Assembly (NCBI RefSeq): GCF_040448685.1
Contig: NZ_CP159290.1
Coordinates: 1-64,000, forward strand
Source of the DNA: Cellulosimicrobium sp. ES-005
GTDB lineage: Bacteria > Actinomycetota > Actinomycetes > Actinomycetales > Cellulomonadaceae
Length of the DNA stretch: 64,000 bases
Direction of reading: 5' to 3'
Below, piece by piece: positions 17,562 to 27,041 of this stretch. Position 1 is the stretch's first letter. Each line of letters begins with the position of its first letter. The notes under the pieces were generated by a model. It was not told the DNA's origin and ran no database searches. It was given only the letters and a program-made list of their open reading frames with translations. The translations under genes and the position numbers were made by a program.

Positions 17562-19406
17562 GTGCCGCTCCGACGCCGTGACGCCCGGGACCGACTGACC
17601 TTCGAGCTGGTCGAGTCGGCGGACGCGGACGCGGACCTCGAGGACGACGCGCCGGCATGGGGTTCCGCGACGGGCCCCGGACAGGCGCCGCGGGGTGGCG
17701 CCGCGGGTGCGACCTGGCCGGGCGCCGTGCGGTCGGGCGTCGCGCGGCCGGTCGACCTCGACGCAGCCGCCCTCGGACCCGACGCCCGCGACCAGGACGC
17801 CGAGGACGCGCCCGACGGGGAGGAGCCCCGTCCCGCGGGGGACGGCCCGGACGGTCCGAGGGCGCCCCGCCGCGGGCGGCGCCCCGCCATGGTCGGGGCG
17901 GTCGCCGCCGGGGTCGCGCTCGTGCTCGGCGGGATGCTCGCGGTCGACGCGTGGCACGGCCGGGCCGGTCTCGACCGCCTGCGCGCCGCACCGGGCGGCG
18001 TCGAGCCGCTGCCCGACGCCCCCCGGGAGCAGTGGACCGCCGACGTGGGGCTCACGGGTGGTCTCGCGCTGCTGCCCGACAGCATGGTGACGGTGGAGGA
18101 CGGGGAGGCGGTCGCGGTCTCGCTCGACAGCGGCGAGGAGCGCTGGCGGGTCGACGTCGGGAAGGACGCGACGTGCGGCAGCTGGCTCTACTGGCTCTCG
18201 CCGTCCGGGGAGCCGGACGACACGCTCGTGTGCGTAGCGCCCGTCCCCGAGCCCTCGGGAGGGATCGTCCGCGACGGGCCGCGGGAGGTCGATCCCATGA
18301 CCGGCCGCGTCGTCGCGACGACCTGGACGATCACGGTGGTCGACGACGACGGCGAGGTGCTGGGTCAACGTGACGCGAGCACGGACGGCGCGCTCCTGAC
18401 CCCGGGGCCGGACGGGTCGATCGTCCGTGCCGAGCGCGTGGGCGAGGTCCCGGCCGGCGAGGGCGCCGTGGTCGAGGTGGACGACCTGACGGGGATGCCG
18501 AACGAGATCCCGGAGGGACGCCCCGCCGTCGTCCAGGTCGAGGACGCGCTCACGGGGGACCTGCGCTGGGAGGCGGAGCTCCCCTTCGTCGCAGGGTCCG
18601 GGCAGTGCACGGTGTGGAGCGAGGCCGACGGCGACGAGACGGTCCGCGCCGACCTGGAGAACCTGTGGACGGCGGTCGAGACGCGCCTGGTGCGCGTCGA
18701 GGGCTGCGGCGTCACGTCGTGGTTCACGCCCGACGGCACGCGTCTGGACGAGCCCGACAACCCCGTCGACGGGGTCGTCGCGCTCGTCGACGGCACCTAC
18801 TCCCGCGACCCGACCGGCAACGACTACGGCTGGGGCCCGTCGAGCGGGACCGAGCCGACGTCCGCGCCCGCGATTCTCGGGGCGGACGGGTCGGTGCGCT
18901 GGGAGCCGCCGGGCAGCGTCCTCTCGCCGCCGTCGACCGACGGGCGCCCGGTGCCGACCTTCGTGCGGGACGGCCTGGACCTCGTCGCGTTCGACGCCGA
19001 GGGCACCGAGCTCTGGCGCACGTCCGAGCAGAGCACCCCGGACGCGGTGCTCGTCGCCGCGGGTGGGACGCTCGTCGTCGCCCACGGGTACGGGGACGGC
19101 GCCCTGGCGGGCGTCGACCTCACGACGGGCGGCGAACGCTGGTCGCTCGACCGCGAGGAGCTGATCGCGGGGCTGGAGATCGGGGCGGGCTGGTCGGCCG
19201 AGGTGGCCTACACGGACGGGTCCCGGGCGATCCTCGCCGTCTCCGACTGGGAGGCGGGGACGACGTCCCTGATCGCGCTCGACCTCGCCGACGGTGGCGT
19301 CGCGTGGACGGCGCAGACCACCGGTCACGACGGGGGCTCCTGGGTCGCGCCGCTCCAGGGTCGGCTCCTGCGGATGAGCGAGACGGAGATCACGCGGCTC
19401 GGTTGA
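17562..19406 (+). CDS. Membrane-anchored PQQ-like beta-propeller protein A
   Basis: 614 residues. A cytoplasmic N-terminus of about 105 residues starts VPLRRRDARDRLTFELVESA; one membrane helix follows (about 108-128, AMVGAVAAGVALVLGGMLAV). The large extracytoplasmic part consists of repeated blades with the pattern of PQQ-like repeats (VAVSLDSGEERWRVDVG, LIALDLADGGVAWTAQTTG). Four cysteines (in ATCGSW, LVCVAP, GQCTVW, EGCGVT) are conserved with the paralogue next door and probably form disulfides outside the cell. No Shine-Dalgarno precedes the GTG. Function is unknown; such propellers serve as scaffolds or ligand sensors. Confidence 0.75.
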   Translation: MPLRRRDARDRLTFELVESADADADLEDDAPAWGSATGPGQAPRGGAAGATWPGAVRSGVARPVDLDAAALGPDARDQDAEDAPDGEEPRPAGDGPDGPRAPRRGRRPAMVGAVAAGVALVLGGMLAVDAWHGRAGLDRLRAAPGGVEPLPDAPREQWTADVGLTGGLALLPDSMVTVEDGEAVAVSLDSGEERWRVDVGKDATCGSWLYWLSPSGEPDDTLVCVAPVPEPSGGIVRDGPREVDPMTGRVVATTWTITVVDDDGEVLGQRDASTDGALLTPGPDGSIVRAERVGEVPAGEGAVVEVDDLTGMPNEIPEGRPAVVQVEDALTGDLRWEAELPFVAGSGQCTVWSEADGDETVRADLENLWTAVETRLVRVEGCGVTSWFTPDGTRLDEPDNPVDGVVALVDGTYSRDPTGNDYGWGPSSGTEPTSAPAILGADGSVRWEPPGSVLSPPSTDGRPVPTFVRDGLDLVAFDAEGTELWRTSEQSTPDAVLVAAGGTLVVAHGYGDGALAGVDLTTGGERWSLDREELIAGLEIGAGWSAEVAYTDGSRAILAVSDWEAGTTSLIALDLADGGVAWTAQTTGHDGGSWVAPLQGRLLRMSETEITRLG

Positions 19407-19415
19407 CGCCCGTCC

Positions 19416-19421
19416 TACGCT
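19416..19421 (+). promoter_or_regulatory. Candidate -10 element (TACGCT)
   Basis: TACGCT ends six bases before the GTG start of the second beta-propeller gene and begins ten bases after the first gene's stop. The second copy therefore probably has its own leaderless promoter. Confidence 0.5.
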
Positions 19422-19427
19422 GGGCTC

Positions 19428-21173
19428 GTGCCGCTCCGACGACGAGACGGCGGTGACGACCGCCGCACGTTCGAGCTCGTCGAGTCGGCCGGGATCGACG
19501 TCGACCCCGACCTCCTCGACGCGCCGCACCCCGTGCTGCTCGGTGCGCTCCCTCGCGACACCCCTCCCGGCCTCGGGGCGCACGACGCGACGGTGGCCGC
19601 CGGCGACGGCCCGGACGGGGTGGACGTCGAGGGGCCGCCCCGTGATCCGCACGAGCCGCGCGAGCCGCGCGAGCCGCGCGGGGACCGCAGGCGAGCGCGC
19701 TGGGTCGCCGCCGCCGTGGTGACCGGTGTCGTGGTGGTGCTCGTGGGCGGGATGCTCGTCGTCGACACGGTGACGAGCCGTGACGCGCAGGAGCGGCTCG
19801 AGGTCGCGCGCGGGGCGGTGCGGCCCCTCGACGCCGCCCCGACCGAGAGGTGGACGGCGTCGGCCGCGACGGAACGCGGCGTCGGGTTCCTGCCGGGTCT
19901 GCTCGTGACGGTGGAGGGCGACGAGGCCGTCGCGCTGGACCTGGACAGCGGCGCCGAGGCGTGGCGGACCCCGCTCGGCGGCGACGAGGCCGTGTGCGGG
20001 TCCTGGAGCCCGTGGGAGCTGCCCGGCGTGGCGTCACGCGAGGTGGTGTGCGTCGCGGGATCCGGGGTCGGGCCGTTCTGGTACGACCCCGGGACGCGGT
20101 CGCAGCCCGAGCCGGGCGCGGACGTCCCGCCGGCGCACGTGACGGTGCTCGGCGCGGCGGGTCAGGTCGTGGGGGAGCGCGACGTCGAGGTGGACGGCGC
20201 GGTGCTCGTGCCGGGGCCCGACGGCGGGCTGGTCCGGGCCGAGCGCGTCGGGGAGCCGGGCGAGCCGAGCGGGCCGCCCGTCGCGGTCGACCCGGGCGCC
20301 GGGGAGTCGGTCGACGGCGTCGCGGGGCGCGACGTCGTCGTGACGGTCGAGGACGCCCTGACCGGCGACGTGCGCTGGCGGAGCGAGCTCCCGTTCCAGG
20401 ACGTGCCGTGGTCGTGCACCACGTGGGACCCGGAGACGGGCGGCGAGGAGATCGACCCGGACCGGCTCACGCTCGTCGCGACGGAGACCCTGGTCGACGT
20501 CGGCGGCTGCGGCGTCGCGGCGTCCTTCCTCCCGGACGGCGAGCGCCTGGACGACCCGGACCTGCCGACCGACGGCGCCGTCCCGCTCGCGGGCGGGCGG
20601 TTCCTCGTGGACGCCGACCGGCAGGGCACGACCGGGGCGTTGCGACCCGACCGGGTGCTGGACGCGGCCGGGGTGCCCGTCCTCGACGCCCCGGGCGAGG
20701 TGCTCGACCCGCAGGCGACCGACGACCCGGCGCCCGGCGTGCTCCTCGTGCGCGACGGGATCGACCTGCGCGCGTACGACGACGAGGGCGCGCGCCTGTG
20801 GACGTACGACGGCGCGCGCGTCCCGGAGGCCGTCTACGTGCTCGCGGAGGGCACGGCCGTCGTCGGCACGGCGAGCACCGTCCTGGCGCTCGACGCGCTC
20901 TCGGGCGAGCAGACCTGGTCGCGGTTCCTCGACGACCTCGGGGGCGACGAGGGCCGGTCGGCGATGGTGACGCAGGCCTTCACGGACGGGCGGTGCGCGA
21001 TCCTGGTGCTCGTCGACCCGTCCACCGGCAGCCACCCGCGCGTGGTCGCGCTCGAGCTGTCGTCGGGCTCGGTCGTCTGGGAGCAGGACCTCGAGGGCGA
21101 GTGGGCGTCGTTCGTGCCGGCCCAGGGTCGGCTCCTGCGCTGGGACGGCCGGACGGTCGCGCTGCTGGGCTGA
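19428..21173 (+). CDS. Membrane-anchored PQQ-like beta-propeller protein B
   Basis: 581-residue paralogue of the preceding gene, arising by tandem duplication. Both begin VPLRRRD, share TFELVESA, have one membrane helix (here about 91-111) and an outer propeller with the same block order and the same four cysteines (AVCGSW, VVCVAG, WSCTTW, GGCGVA). A fifth cysteine (GRCAIL) is unique to this copy. The N-terminal cytoplasmic part contains a short EPRE repeat (HEPREPREPRGDRR). The gap to gene A is 21 bases, with a -10 element inside. Divergence is substantial, so the duplication is old. Function is unknown. Confidence 0.75.
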   Translation: MPLRRRDGGDDRRTFELVESAGIDVDPDLLDAPHPVLLGALPRDTPPGLGAHDATVAAGDGPDGVDVEGPPRDPHEPREPREPRGDRRRARWVAAAVVTGVVVVLVGGMLVVDTVTSRDAQERLEVARGAVRPLDAAPTERWTASAATERGVGFLPGLLVTVEGDEAVALDLDSGAEAWRTPLGGDEAVCGSWSPWELPGVASREVVCVAGSGVGPFWYDPGTRSQPEPGADVPPAHVTVLGAAGQVVGERDVEVDGAVLVPGPDGGLVRAERVGEPGEPSGPPVAVDPGAGESVDGVAGRDVVVTVEDALTGDVRWRSELPFQDVPWSCTTWDPETGGEEIDPDRLTLVATETLVDVGGCGVAASFLPDGERLDDPDLPTDGAVPLAGGRFLVDADRQGTTGALRPDRVLDAAGVPVLDAPGEVLDPQATDDPAPGVLLVRDGIDLRAYDDEGARLWTYDGARVPEAVYVLAEGTAVVGTASTVLALDALSGEQTWSRFLDDLGGDEGRSAMVTQAFTDGRCAILVLVDPSTGSHPRVVALELSSGSVVWEQDLEGEWASFVPAQGRLLRWDGRTVALLG

Positions 21174-21225
21174 GCCGCACCCGGCGCGGCAGGCGGGACC
21201 CGCCCACCGGGCTCACCCGCGGGGC

Positions 21226-22161
21226 TCACCCGACGAGAGCAGCGTCGCGCGGGACGGCGGCCCAGCCGGTCCGGCGCGCGACCAGGTCGGTCCAGCCGAG
21301 CCGGCCGGTGGGCGACCAGGTCGTGACGTAGCGACCGGGCCGCAGGCGGTCGTCCGTCGCCCAGAGCACGGTGAGCGCCGCCTCGGCGGTCCGGTCGCCC
21401 GCGTCGGCCTGGAGCGTGAGGTCGGCGACCCGGTCCGTGAGCGCCACGGCCCGCTCGTCCGGGGCGGCGCCGGGCAGGGCGGCCGCCCCCCACACGTCCC
21501 ACAGCAGGAGCTCGTGCCGCTGCCGGTGCGCGAGGTCGGCGAGCACGTACCGCTGGACGAACCCGGGCCCGGTCAGCCAGGGCAGGTCGGGACCGGCGCC
21601 GTGGTCGGCGAGGTCGCGGCGTCCGGCGCGGTACGCCGTCCAGACCTCCGCGGCGGTCTCGAAGGGCGACCCCTCGCCGGTCGGCAGGTCGAACGGGTCG
21701 AACGCGACGTCGTCGGGCCCGAGCTCCGGGTCGGAGCGCACCCATCGCGCGCCGTCGTGCCGTTCCACGACGACGTGGTCGTGGTGGAACCCGTCCGTGC
21801 CGAGGTAGTCCGCGAACCCGAGGCGCGTCCGGGCCGGGACGCCGTGCTCGCGGAGGACGGCGACGGCGAGGAGGGAGTGGTCGCGGCAGCATCCCCCGAC
21901 CTGACGCTCGGAGGAGCGCGGCGCGTCGAGGGGGCCGGGCGAGCGTTCCACGACCGCGTCGAGGATCGACGCCGTCCAGCGCCGGTCGACGTCGTCGAGC
22001 TGGTCCGGCGTGGCGGCGGTCGCCCCGGCGCGGTAGTGCACGACGGCGTTCGTCACGGCCGCGTGCAGGCTCGCCGGGTCGGGCGCCACGGCCGCGAGGA
22101 GCGGCGCGTGGTGGCGTGGGTCGGAGCAGGGGCTGTGGGTGGCGTAGCGCGAGACGTCCAT
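21226..22161 (-). CDS. Transglutaminase-like superfamily protein
   Basis: 311 residues. The core GGCCRDHSLLAVAVLREHGVP followed by RTRLGFADYL and HHDHVVVERHDG...RWVRSDPE matches the papain-like transglutaminase fold, with a likely catalytic Cys (one of the CC pair), His in DHVVVE and Asp in SDPE. The protein has no signal peptide, so a cytoplasmic protease/amidase-like activity is likely. The C-terminal third (TGPGFVQRYVLADLAHRQ onward) is not recognised. It is convergent with propeller B, leaving a gap of 52 bases, and divergent from the DUF1254 gene. Confidence 0.75.
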   Translation of the reverse strand: MDVSRYATHSPCSDPRHHAPLLAAVAPDPASLHAAVTNAVVHYRAGATAATPDQLDDVDRRWTASILDAVVERSPGPLDAPRSSERQVGGCCRDHSLLAVAVLREHGVPARTRLGFADYLGTDGFHHDHVVVERHDGARWVRSDPELGPDDVAFDPFDLPTGEGSPFETAAEVWTAYRAGRRDLADHGAGPDLPWLTGPGFVQRYVLADLAHRQRHELLLWDVWGAAALPGAAPDERAVALTDRVADLTLQADAGDRTAEAALTVLWATDDRLRPGRYVTTWSPTGRLGWTDLVARRTGWAAVPRDAALVG

Positions 22162-22302
22162 GCCGCGAGCCTGGGGTCCGCCCCAGGGGCAGGGTCAAGC
22201 CGTGTTCCCGGTGGCGGCGCGGTGGCCCCGGGCCTACGGTCGGCGCAGCCGCTCGGCGTCGAGCGTGCCTGCCGTGCATCGACCGACGAAGGGGCCTGAG
22301 CC

Positions 22303-23760
22303 ATGCCCGACGCGAGCACCGAGACCAGTACGGCGACGAGCGCCGGGGCCGACGCCCTGGCCGCGGCGGTCGCCGCCGTGAGCACGCCGTCGCCGGTGGA
22401 CACCCCGCTGGGGCGGTTCGAGCTGGTCGACGGGGTGCCGACCCCGGAGTCCGTCGAGCGGCTCTACGGGTCGCTGGACTTCCTGCGCGGGGTCGAGGCG
22501 TTCCTCAGCACCGTGCCCGGCGCCTCGCTCGTGGCGATGCGGCGCGGGTTCCGCAGCCTCGGGCTCCTGCGGTCGAACCAGGTTGGCTACACCGACCCGC
22601 GCGCGGACTCGGGCGCGATCTTCCTCACGCCGAACACCGCGACGACGTACGGGTCGCTCTTCGTCGACCTGCGCGAGACGGGCCCGCTCGTCATCGAGCC
22701 GCCGAAGCAGTCGCTGTGCGTCGTCGACGACTTCTGGTTCCGCTACGTCGCGGACATGGGCATCGCGGGTCCGGACCGCGGCGAGGGCGGTCGCTATCTC
22801 TTCCTCCCGCCCGGCTACGACGGCGAGGTCCCGGACGGCTACTTCGTCTACCGGACGCCGACGTTCACCAACTGGGTCGTGCTGCGCGCGCTGGGCGGCG
22901 TGCCGGCCATGAAGGAGACGCGGATCTACCCGCTCGCCGACGCTGCGGACCCTGCGCCGACCGAGTTCGTCAACATCGCCGGGTCGCGCGTCAACACGGT
23001 GCACGCCAACGACGCCTCGTTCTTCGACGAGGTCGCCGAGATCGTCGCGGAGGAGCCGACGAGCGCGCTCGACCCGGAGCGCGCGGGCCTGCTGCGCGCC
23101 GTGGGCATCGTGCCCGGCCGCCCGTTCGCCCCGAGCCCGGAGCTGCGTGCGACGCTCGACACCGCCGCGCGGGCCGGCGCGGCGATCAGCCGTGCGCTCG
23201 TGTACTCGCCCCGCGACCCGGAGGCGCGCGTCGCGCCCGGGTCGAGCTGGCTCCAGGCGTTCCTCGGTGGCTCCTACGAGTTCCTCGCCGACGGTGCGCG
23301 CCTGCTGGACGCGCGCACGCAGTTCCACTTCTTCGCGACGGTCATCACCCCCGCCATGGCGCACGCCCAGGTCGGGGCCGGGTCCGCCTACGCGTACACC
23401 GCCCACGACGCGCAGGGCCGGATCCTCGACGGGGCGCGCACGTACCGGCTCGTGCTGCCGCCGAACCCGCCCGCGAAGAACTTCTGGTCGGTGGACCTCT
23501 ACGACACCCAGACCCGGTCGCTCCTCCAGACCGCGAACCCGTACCCCAGCGTCATGAGCCTCAGCGGCACGGTCGCGACGGAGTCCGACGGGAGCACCGT
23601 GCTGTGGTTCGGGCCCGAGCCGCCCGCGGGGCGCGAGAGCAACTGGGTCGAGACGGTCCCGGGCAGGTCGTGGTTTCCCATGCTGCGCCTGTACGGGCCG
23701 CTCGAGCCGTGGTTCGACCGCACCTGGCTCCCCGGAGACCTGGAGCTCGTCGAGGACTGA
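22303..23760 (+). CDS. DUF1254/DUF1214 domain protein
   Basis: 485 residues. The N-terminal DUF1254-type region includes YGSLDFLRGVEAFLSTVPG and NTATTYGSLFVDLRETGPLVIEPP; the C-terminal DUF1214-type region includes PPNPPAKNFWSVDLYDTQTRS and LLQTANPYPSVMS, ending WFDRTWLPGDLELVED. Proteins with this pair are common and of unknown biochemical role. No signal peptide is evident here, although many relatives are exported. It is convergent with the MerR gene, with only four bases between stops. Confidence 0.85.
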   Translation: MPDASTETSTATSAGADALAAAVAAVSTPSPVDTPLGRFELVDGVPTPESVERLYGSLDFLRGVEAFLSTVPGASLVAMRRGFRSLGLLRSNQVGYTDPRADSGAIFLTPNTATTYGSLFVDLRETGPLVIEPPKQSLCVVDDFWFRYVADMGIAGPDRGEGGRYLFLPPGYDGEVPDGYFVYRTPTFTNWVVLRALGGVPAMKETRIYPLADAADPAPTEFVNIAGSRVNTVHANDASFFDEVAEIVAEEPTSALDPERAGLLRAVGIVPGRPFAPSPELRATLDTAARAGAAISRALVYSPRDPEARVAPGSSWLQAFLGGSYEFLADGARLLDARTQFHFFATVITPAMAHAQVGAGSAYAYTAHDAQGRILDGARTYRLVLPPNPPAKNFWSVDLYDTQTRSLLQTANPYPSVMSLSGTVATESDGSTVLWFGPEPPAGRESNWVETVPGRSWFPMLRLYGPLEPWFDRTWLPGDLELVED

Positions 23761-23764
23761 CGGG

Positions 23765-24601
23765 TCAGCGCGCGGGGCCGGGCCCGACGGCGAGCGCGAC
23801 CTCCGCGACGACGGCGTCCGGCTCGTCGGACCACGGGACGGCGTAGACCTCGCGGGACGGGGCGTGCGCCTGCCCGGTCGCGACGCGCAGCGCGTCGAGG
23901 TACCCGACGATCTGCGGGAACCGGCAGTCGCGCGAGGGGACCTCGACGTACGCCTCCGTGCGGGCCGGGTCCTCGCGGAGCACGACCGGCCCGGCGGGGA
24001 CGACCGGCCCCCGGTACGGGACGCACGCCTCGACGCGACCGGGGACGTCGCGGCCGACGGGCGAGTGGTAGATCACCCAGTGCGCGGCGCCCGCCTCGGC
24101 GCCCGCGGCGGCGAGGTGCGCCCGGATCGTCAGCAGGTCGGCGCTGAAGGTCGGGACGAGGTCGGCCTGGGTCGTGGACGACGTGATCGTGGCGACCGTG
24201 CACGCCGGGACGTCGCGCCACCGGACCTCGGCCTCACCGCGTCGCGCGGCGAGCCGGCGGGCGAGCTCCTCGGCGGTCGCGCGCTGCTCCGCGAGCGCCC
24301 GCTGCTGCTCGTCCCACCACCCGAGGAGGACGTCGCGCACGTCGCGCGGGTCGGCGTCGAGCACCTCGGGGACGCGCGCGAGCGGCACGTCGAGCCGGCG
24401 CAGCAGCGCCAGGGCGCGCCCCCGCTCGACCTGCTCGGGCGCGTAGGCGCGGTACCCCGTGCGGGGGTCGACGCGCGCGGGGACGAGGAGCCCGTTCGCG
24501 TCGTAGAGCCGCAGCGCCTTGATGGACAGCCCCGACGCGCGCACCATCTCGCCGCTCGTGAGCGTCTCCGACGTCGGGCGGGCCCCCTGCTCCTGCGTCA
24601 C
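23765..24601 (-). CDS. MerR-family regulator with GyrI-like effector domain
   Basis: 278 residues. A MerR winged-helix DNA-binding domain occupies about residues 14-85 (SGEMVRASGLSIKALRLYD, TGYRAYAPEQVERGRAL), then a dimerisation helix (about 88-125) and a C-terminal GyrI/BmrR-like domain of about 150 residues (VIYHSPVGRDVPGRVEACVPY, RVATGQAHAPSREVYAVPW) that usually binds hydrophobic cations. This is the BmrR/TipA-like plan of multidrug-sensing activators. The GTG start is preceded at six bases by TACGCT, so leaderless. It is divergent from the S9 peptidase gene 73 bases away. Confidence 0.85.
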   Translation of the reverse strand: MTQEQGARPTSETLTSGEMVRASGLSIKALRLYDANGLLVPARVDPRTGYRAYAPEQVERGRALALLRRLDVPLARVPEVLDADPRDVRDVLLGWWDEQQRALAEQRATAEELARRLAARRGEAEVRWRDVPACTVATITSSTTQADLVPTFSADLLTIRAHLAAAGAEAGAAHWVIYHSPVGRDVPGRVEACVPYRGPVVPAGPVVLREDPARTEAYVEVPSRDCRFPQIVGYLDALRVATGQAHAPSREVYAVPWSDEPDAVVAEVALAVGPGPAR

Positions 24602-24607
24602 GCGTCG

Positions 24608-24613
24608 AGCGTA
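24608..24613 (-). promoter_or_regulatory. Candidate -10 element (TACGCT) of the MerR gene
   Basis: TACGCT on the minus strand ends six bases before the GTG start of the MerR gene. Confidence 0.45.
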
Positions 24614-24662
24614 ACGACCGGTGCGGGACGCGCCACGGCGGCCGGGCGCCGTCGGGCGGCAC

Positions 24663-24668
24663 TACCCT
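24663..24668 (+). promoter_or_regulatory. Candidate -10 element (TACCCT) of the oligopeptidase gene
   Basis: TACCCT ends six bases before the ATG of the S9 peptidase gene, which lacks a Shine-Dalgarno. Confidence 0.45.
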
Positions 24669-24674
24669 GGCCAG

Positions 24675-27041
24675 ATGCCTGACGACCTCACGCAGACCGC
24701 CACGCCGCCGACCCCCGCGGAGCGGGAGGAGCCGGCAGCGCCCGTCGCGCCCCGCCGCCCGGCGCCGCGCACGCACCACGGGGAGACCGTGGAGGACGAC
24801 TACGAGTGGATGCGGGACAAGGAGTCGCCCGAGGTCGTCGCCCACCTGGAGGCCGAGAACGCGTACACCGAGGCGCGGCTCGCGCACCTCGAGCCGCTGC
24901 GCGAGCGGATCTTCGAGGAGATCAAGGCGCGCACGCTCGAGACGGACCTGTCCGTGCCCGTGCGGCAGGGCGCGCACTGGTACTACGCGCGCACGGTGGA
25001 GGGCTCGCAGTACCCGATCCGGGCGCGCGCGCCGATCGACGCGAGCCTCGGCAGCGACGCGCCGTCGTCCTGGGTGCCGCCCGTGCTGGAGCCGGGCGTT
25101 CCCGTGCCGGGCGAGCAGGTGCTGCTCGACGACAACGTCGAGGCCGAGGGGCACGACTTCTTCTCGCTCGGGTCGTTCGACGTGTCGGTCGACGGCACGC
25201 GGCTCGCGTACGCGGTCGACGTCGTCGGCGACGAGCGGTACACGCTGCGCATCCGCGACCTCGACACGGGTACGGACCTCGTGGACGAGGTCCCCGGCAC
25301 GTTCCCGGGCGCCGTCTTCTCCCCGGACGGGCGGTTCGTCTTCTACCCGACGGTGGACGACGCGTGGCGGCCCTGGCGCGTGTGGCGCCACGAGGTGGGC
25401 ACCCCGGCGACGCAGGACGTCGTCGTCTTCGAGGAGCCCGATGAGCGCTACTGGGTCGGCGTGGGCGTCTCGCGCTCGCAGCGGTTCGTGCAGATCGACG
25501 TCGGCTCGAAGATCACGTCGGAGACCTGGCTGATCGACGCCGCCGACCCGACCGCCGAGCCGCGCGTCGTGTGGCCGCGCCGCGAGGGCGTCGAGTACAC
25601 CGTCGAGCACGCGGTCCTGCCGAGCACGTGGTTCCCCGCGGTCGAGCACGAGGAAAGTGCCGGAGAGGCCGGGAGAACGACAGCGACGTCGGGTTCGGCG
25701 GGGGAGCGGCGGGACGTGCTGCTCGTGCTGCACAACGACGGCGCGGAGAACTTCGAGCTCGTCGTGACCGGCGTGCCCGACGGCGGCACGTCCCCGGGAG
25801 GGCCGGGCGAGGCGACCGTCGTCGTGCCGCACGACCCCGAGACCCGGCTGGAGGGGGTCGACGCCTTCGCCTCGCACCTCGTCGTCTCCTACCGGCGCGA
25901 CGCGCTCTCGCGGGTCGGGGTGATCGACCTCGCGTCGGCCGAGCCGCCGCGCCCGGCGGGCCTGCCGACCCCGATCCGCACGGGCGACACCCCGGCACCC
26001 TCGGGCGACCACTGGCACGTGCGCGAGGTCGCGTTCGACGAGCCGCTGTACACCGCCGCGCTCGCGGGCAACCCCGAGTGGGACCAGCCGAACGTGCGCC
26101 TGTCCTACGCGAGCTTCGTCACGCCGTCGACCGTGTACGACCTGCGCGTCGAGACCGACGAGCTCACGCTGCTCAAGCAGCAGCCCGTGCTCGGCGGGTA
26201 CGACGCCGCGGACTACGTGCAGCGCCGCGAGTGGGCCACGGCCGAGGACGGGACGCAGGTGCCGGTCTCGCTCGTGTGGCGGCGCGACGCCGTCGGGCTC
26301 GACGCGACGGGCACGGGCGCGGAGCCCGCGCCGCTCCTGCTCTACGGGTACGGGTCGTACGAGATCAGCATCGACCCGGGGTTCTCGATCTCGCGCCTGT
26401 CGCTGCTGGACCGCGGCGTCGTGTTCGCGGTCGCGCACGTGCGCGGCGGCGGCGAGATGGGGCGCCGCTGGTACGACGACGGCAAGACGCTCGCCAAGCG
26501 GAACACGTTCACCGACTTCGTCGCGGTCGCGCGCCACCTGGTCGACGCGGGCTGGACGAGCCCCGAGCGCCTCGTGGCGCAGGGCGGCTCCGCGGGCGGG
26601 CTGCTCATGGGCGCGGTGACCAACCTCGCGCCCGAGCTGTTCGCGGGCGTGCTCGCGCAGGTCCCGTTCGTCGACGCGCTCACGTCGATCCTCGACCCGT
26701 CCCTGCCGCTGACCGTCGTCGAGTGGGACGAGTGGGGCGACCCCCTGCACGACCCCGAGGTCTACCGGTACATGCGCACCTACACGCCGTACGAGAACGT
26801 GCCCGACGACGCGGCCCACTACCCGCGGATCCTCGCCGTGACGTCGTTCCACGACACGCGCGTGCTCTACGTCGAGCCGGCCAAGTGGGTCGCGCGCCTG
26901 CGCGCCGCCGGTGCGCCCGCGCTGCTGAAGATCGAGATGCACGCCGGGCACGGCGGCGTCTCGGGCCGGTACGAGGGCTGGCGCGAGGTCGCGTACGAGG
27001 ACGCGTGGGTGCTCGACGTGCTCGGGCTCGCGGGGCGGTGA
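24675..27041 (+). CDS. ptrB: Oligopeptidase B (S9A prolyl oligopeptidase family)
   Basis: 788 residues. The N-terminal beta-propeller covers about residues 90-500 and starts after the conserved HHGETVEDDYEWMRDKESPEV. The C-terminal alpha/beta-hydrolase has the nucleophile in GGSAGGLLMG (Ser639), aspartate in SFHDTRV (Asp727) and histidine in HAGHGG (His759), the catalytic triad order of this family. The enzyme cleaves short peptides, usually after basic residues, in the cytosol. An insertion around residues 330-350 (GEAGRTTATSGSAGERRD) in the propeller is low-complexity. The stop overlaps the GTG of the next gene. Confidence 0.93.
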   Translation: MPDDLTQTATPPTPAEREEPAAPVAPRRPAPRTHHGETVEDDYEWMRDKESPEVVAHLEAENAYTEARLAHLEPLRERIFEEIKARTLETDLSVPVRQGAHWYYARTVEGSQYPIRARAPIDASLGSDAPSSWVPPVLEPGVPVPGEQVLLDDNVEAEGHDFFSLGSFDVSVDGTRLAYAVDVVGDERYTLRIRDLDTGTDLVDEVPGTFPGAVFSPDGRFVFYPTVDDAWRPWRVWRHEVGTPATQDVVVFEEPDERYWVGVGVSRSQRFVQIDVGSKITSETWLIDAADPTAEPRVVWPRREGVEYTVEHAVLPSTWFPAVEHEESAGEAGRTTATSGSAGERRDVLLVLHNDGAENFELVVTGVPDGGTSPGGPGEATVVVPHDPETRLEGVDAFASHLVVSYRRDALSRVGVIDLASAEPPRPAGLPTPIRTGDTPAPSGDHWHVREVAFDEPLYTAALAGNPEWDQPNVRLSYASFVTPSTVYDLRVETDELTLLKQQPVLGGYDAADYVQRREWATAEDGTQVPVSLVWRRDAVGLDATGTGAEPAPLLLYGYGSYEISIDPGFSISRLSLLDRGVVFAVAHVRGGGEMGRRWYDDGKTLAKRNTFTDFVAVARHLVDAGWTSPERLVAQGGSAGGLLMGAVTNLAPELFAGVLAQVPFVDALTSILDPSLPLTVVEWDEWGDPLHDPEVYRYMRTYTPYENVPDDAAHYPRILAVTSFHDTRVLYVEPAKWVARLRAAGAPALLKIEMHAGHGGVSGRYEGWREVAYEDAWVLDVLGLAGR

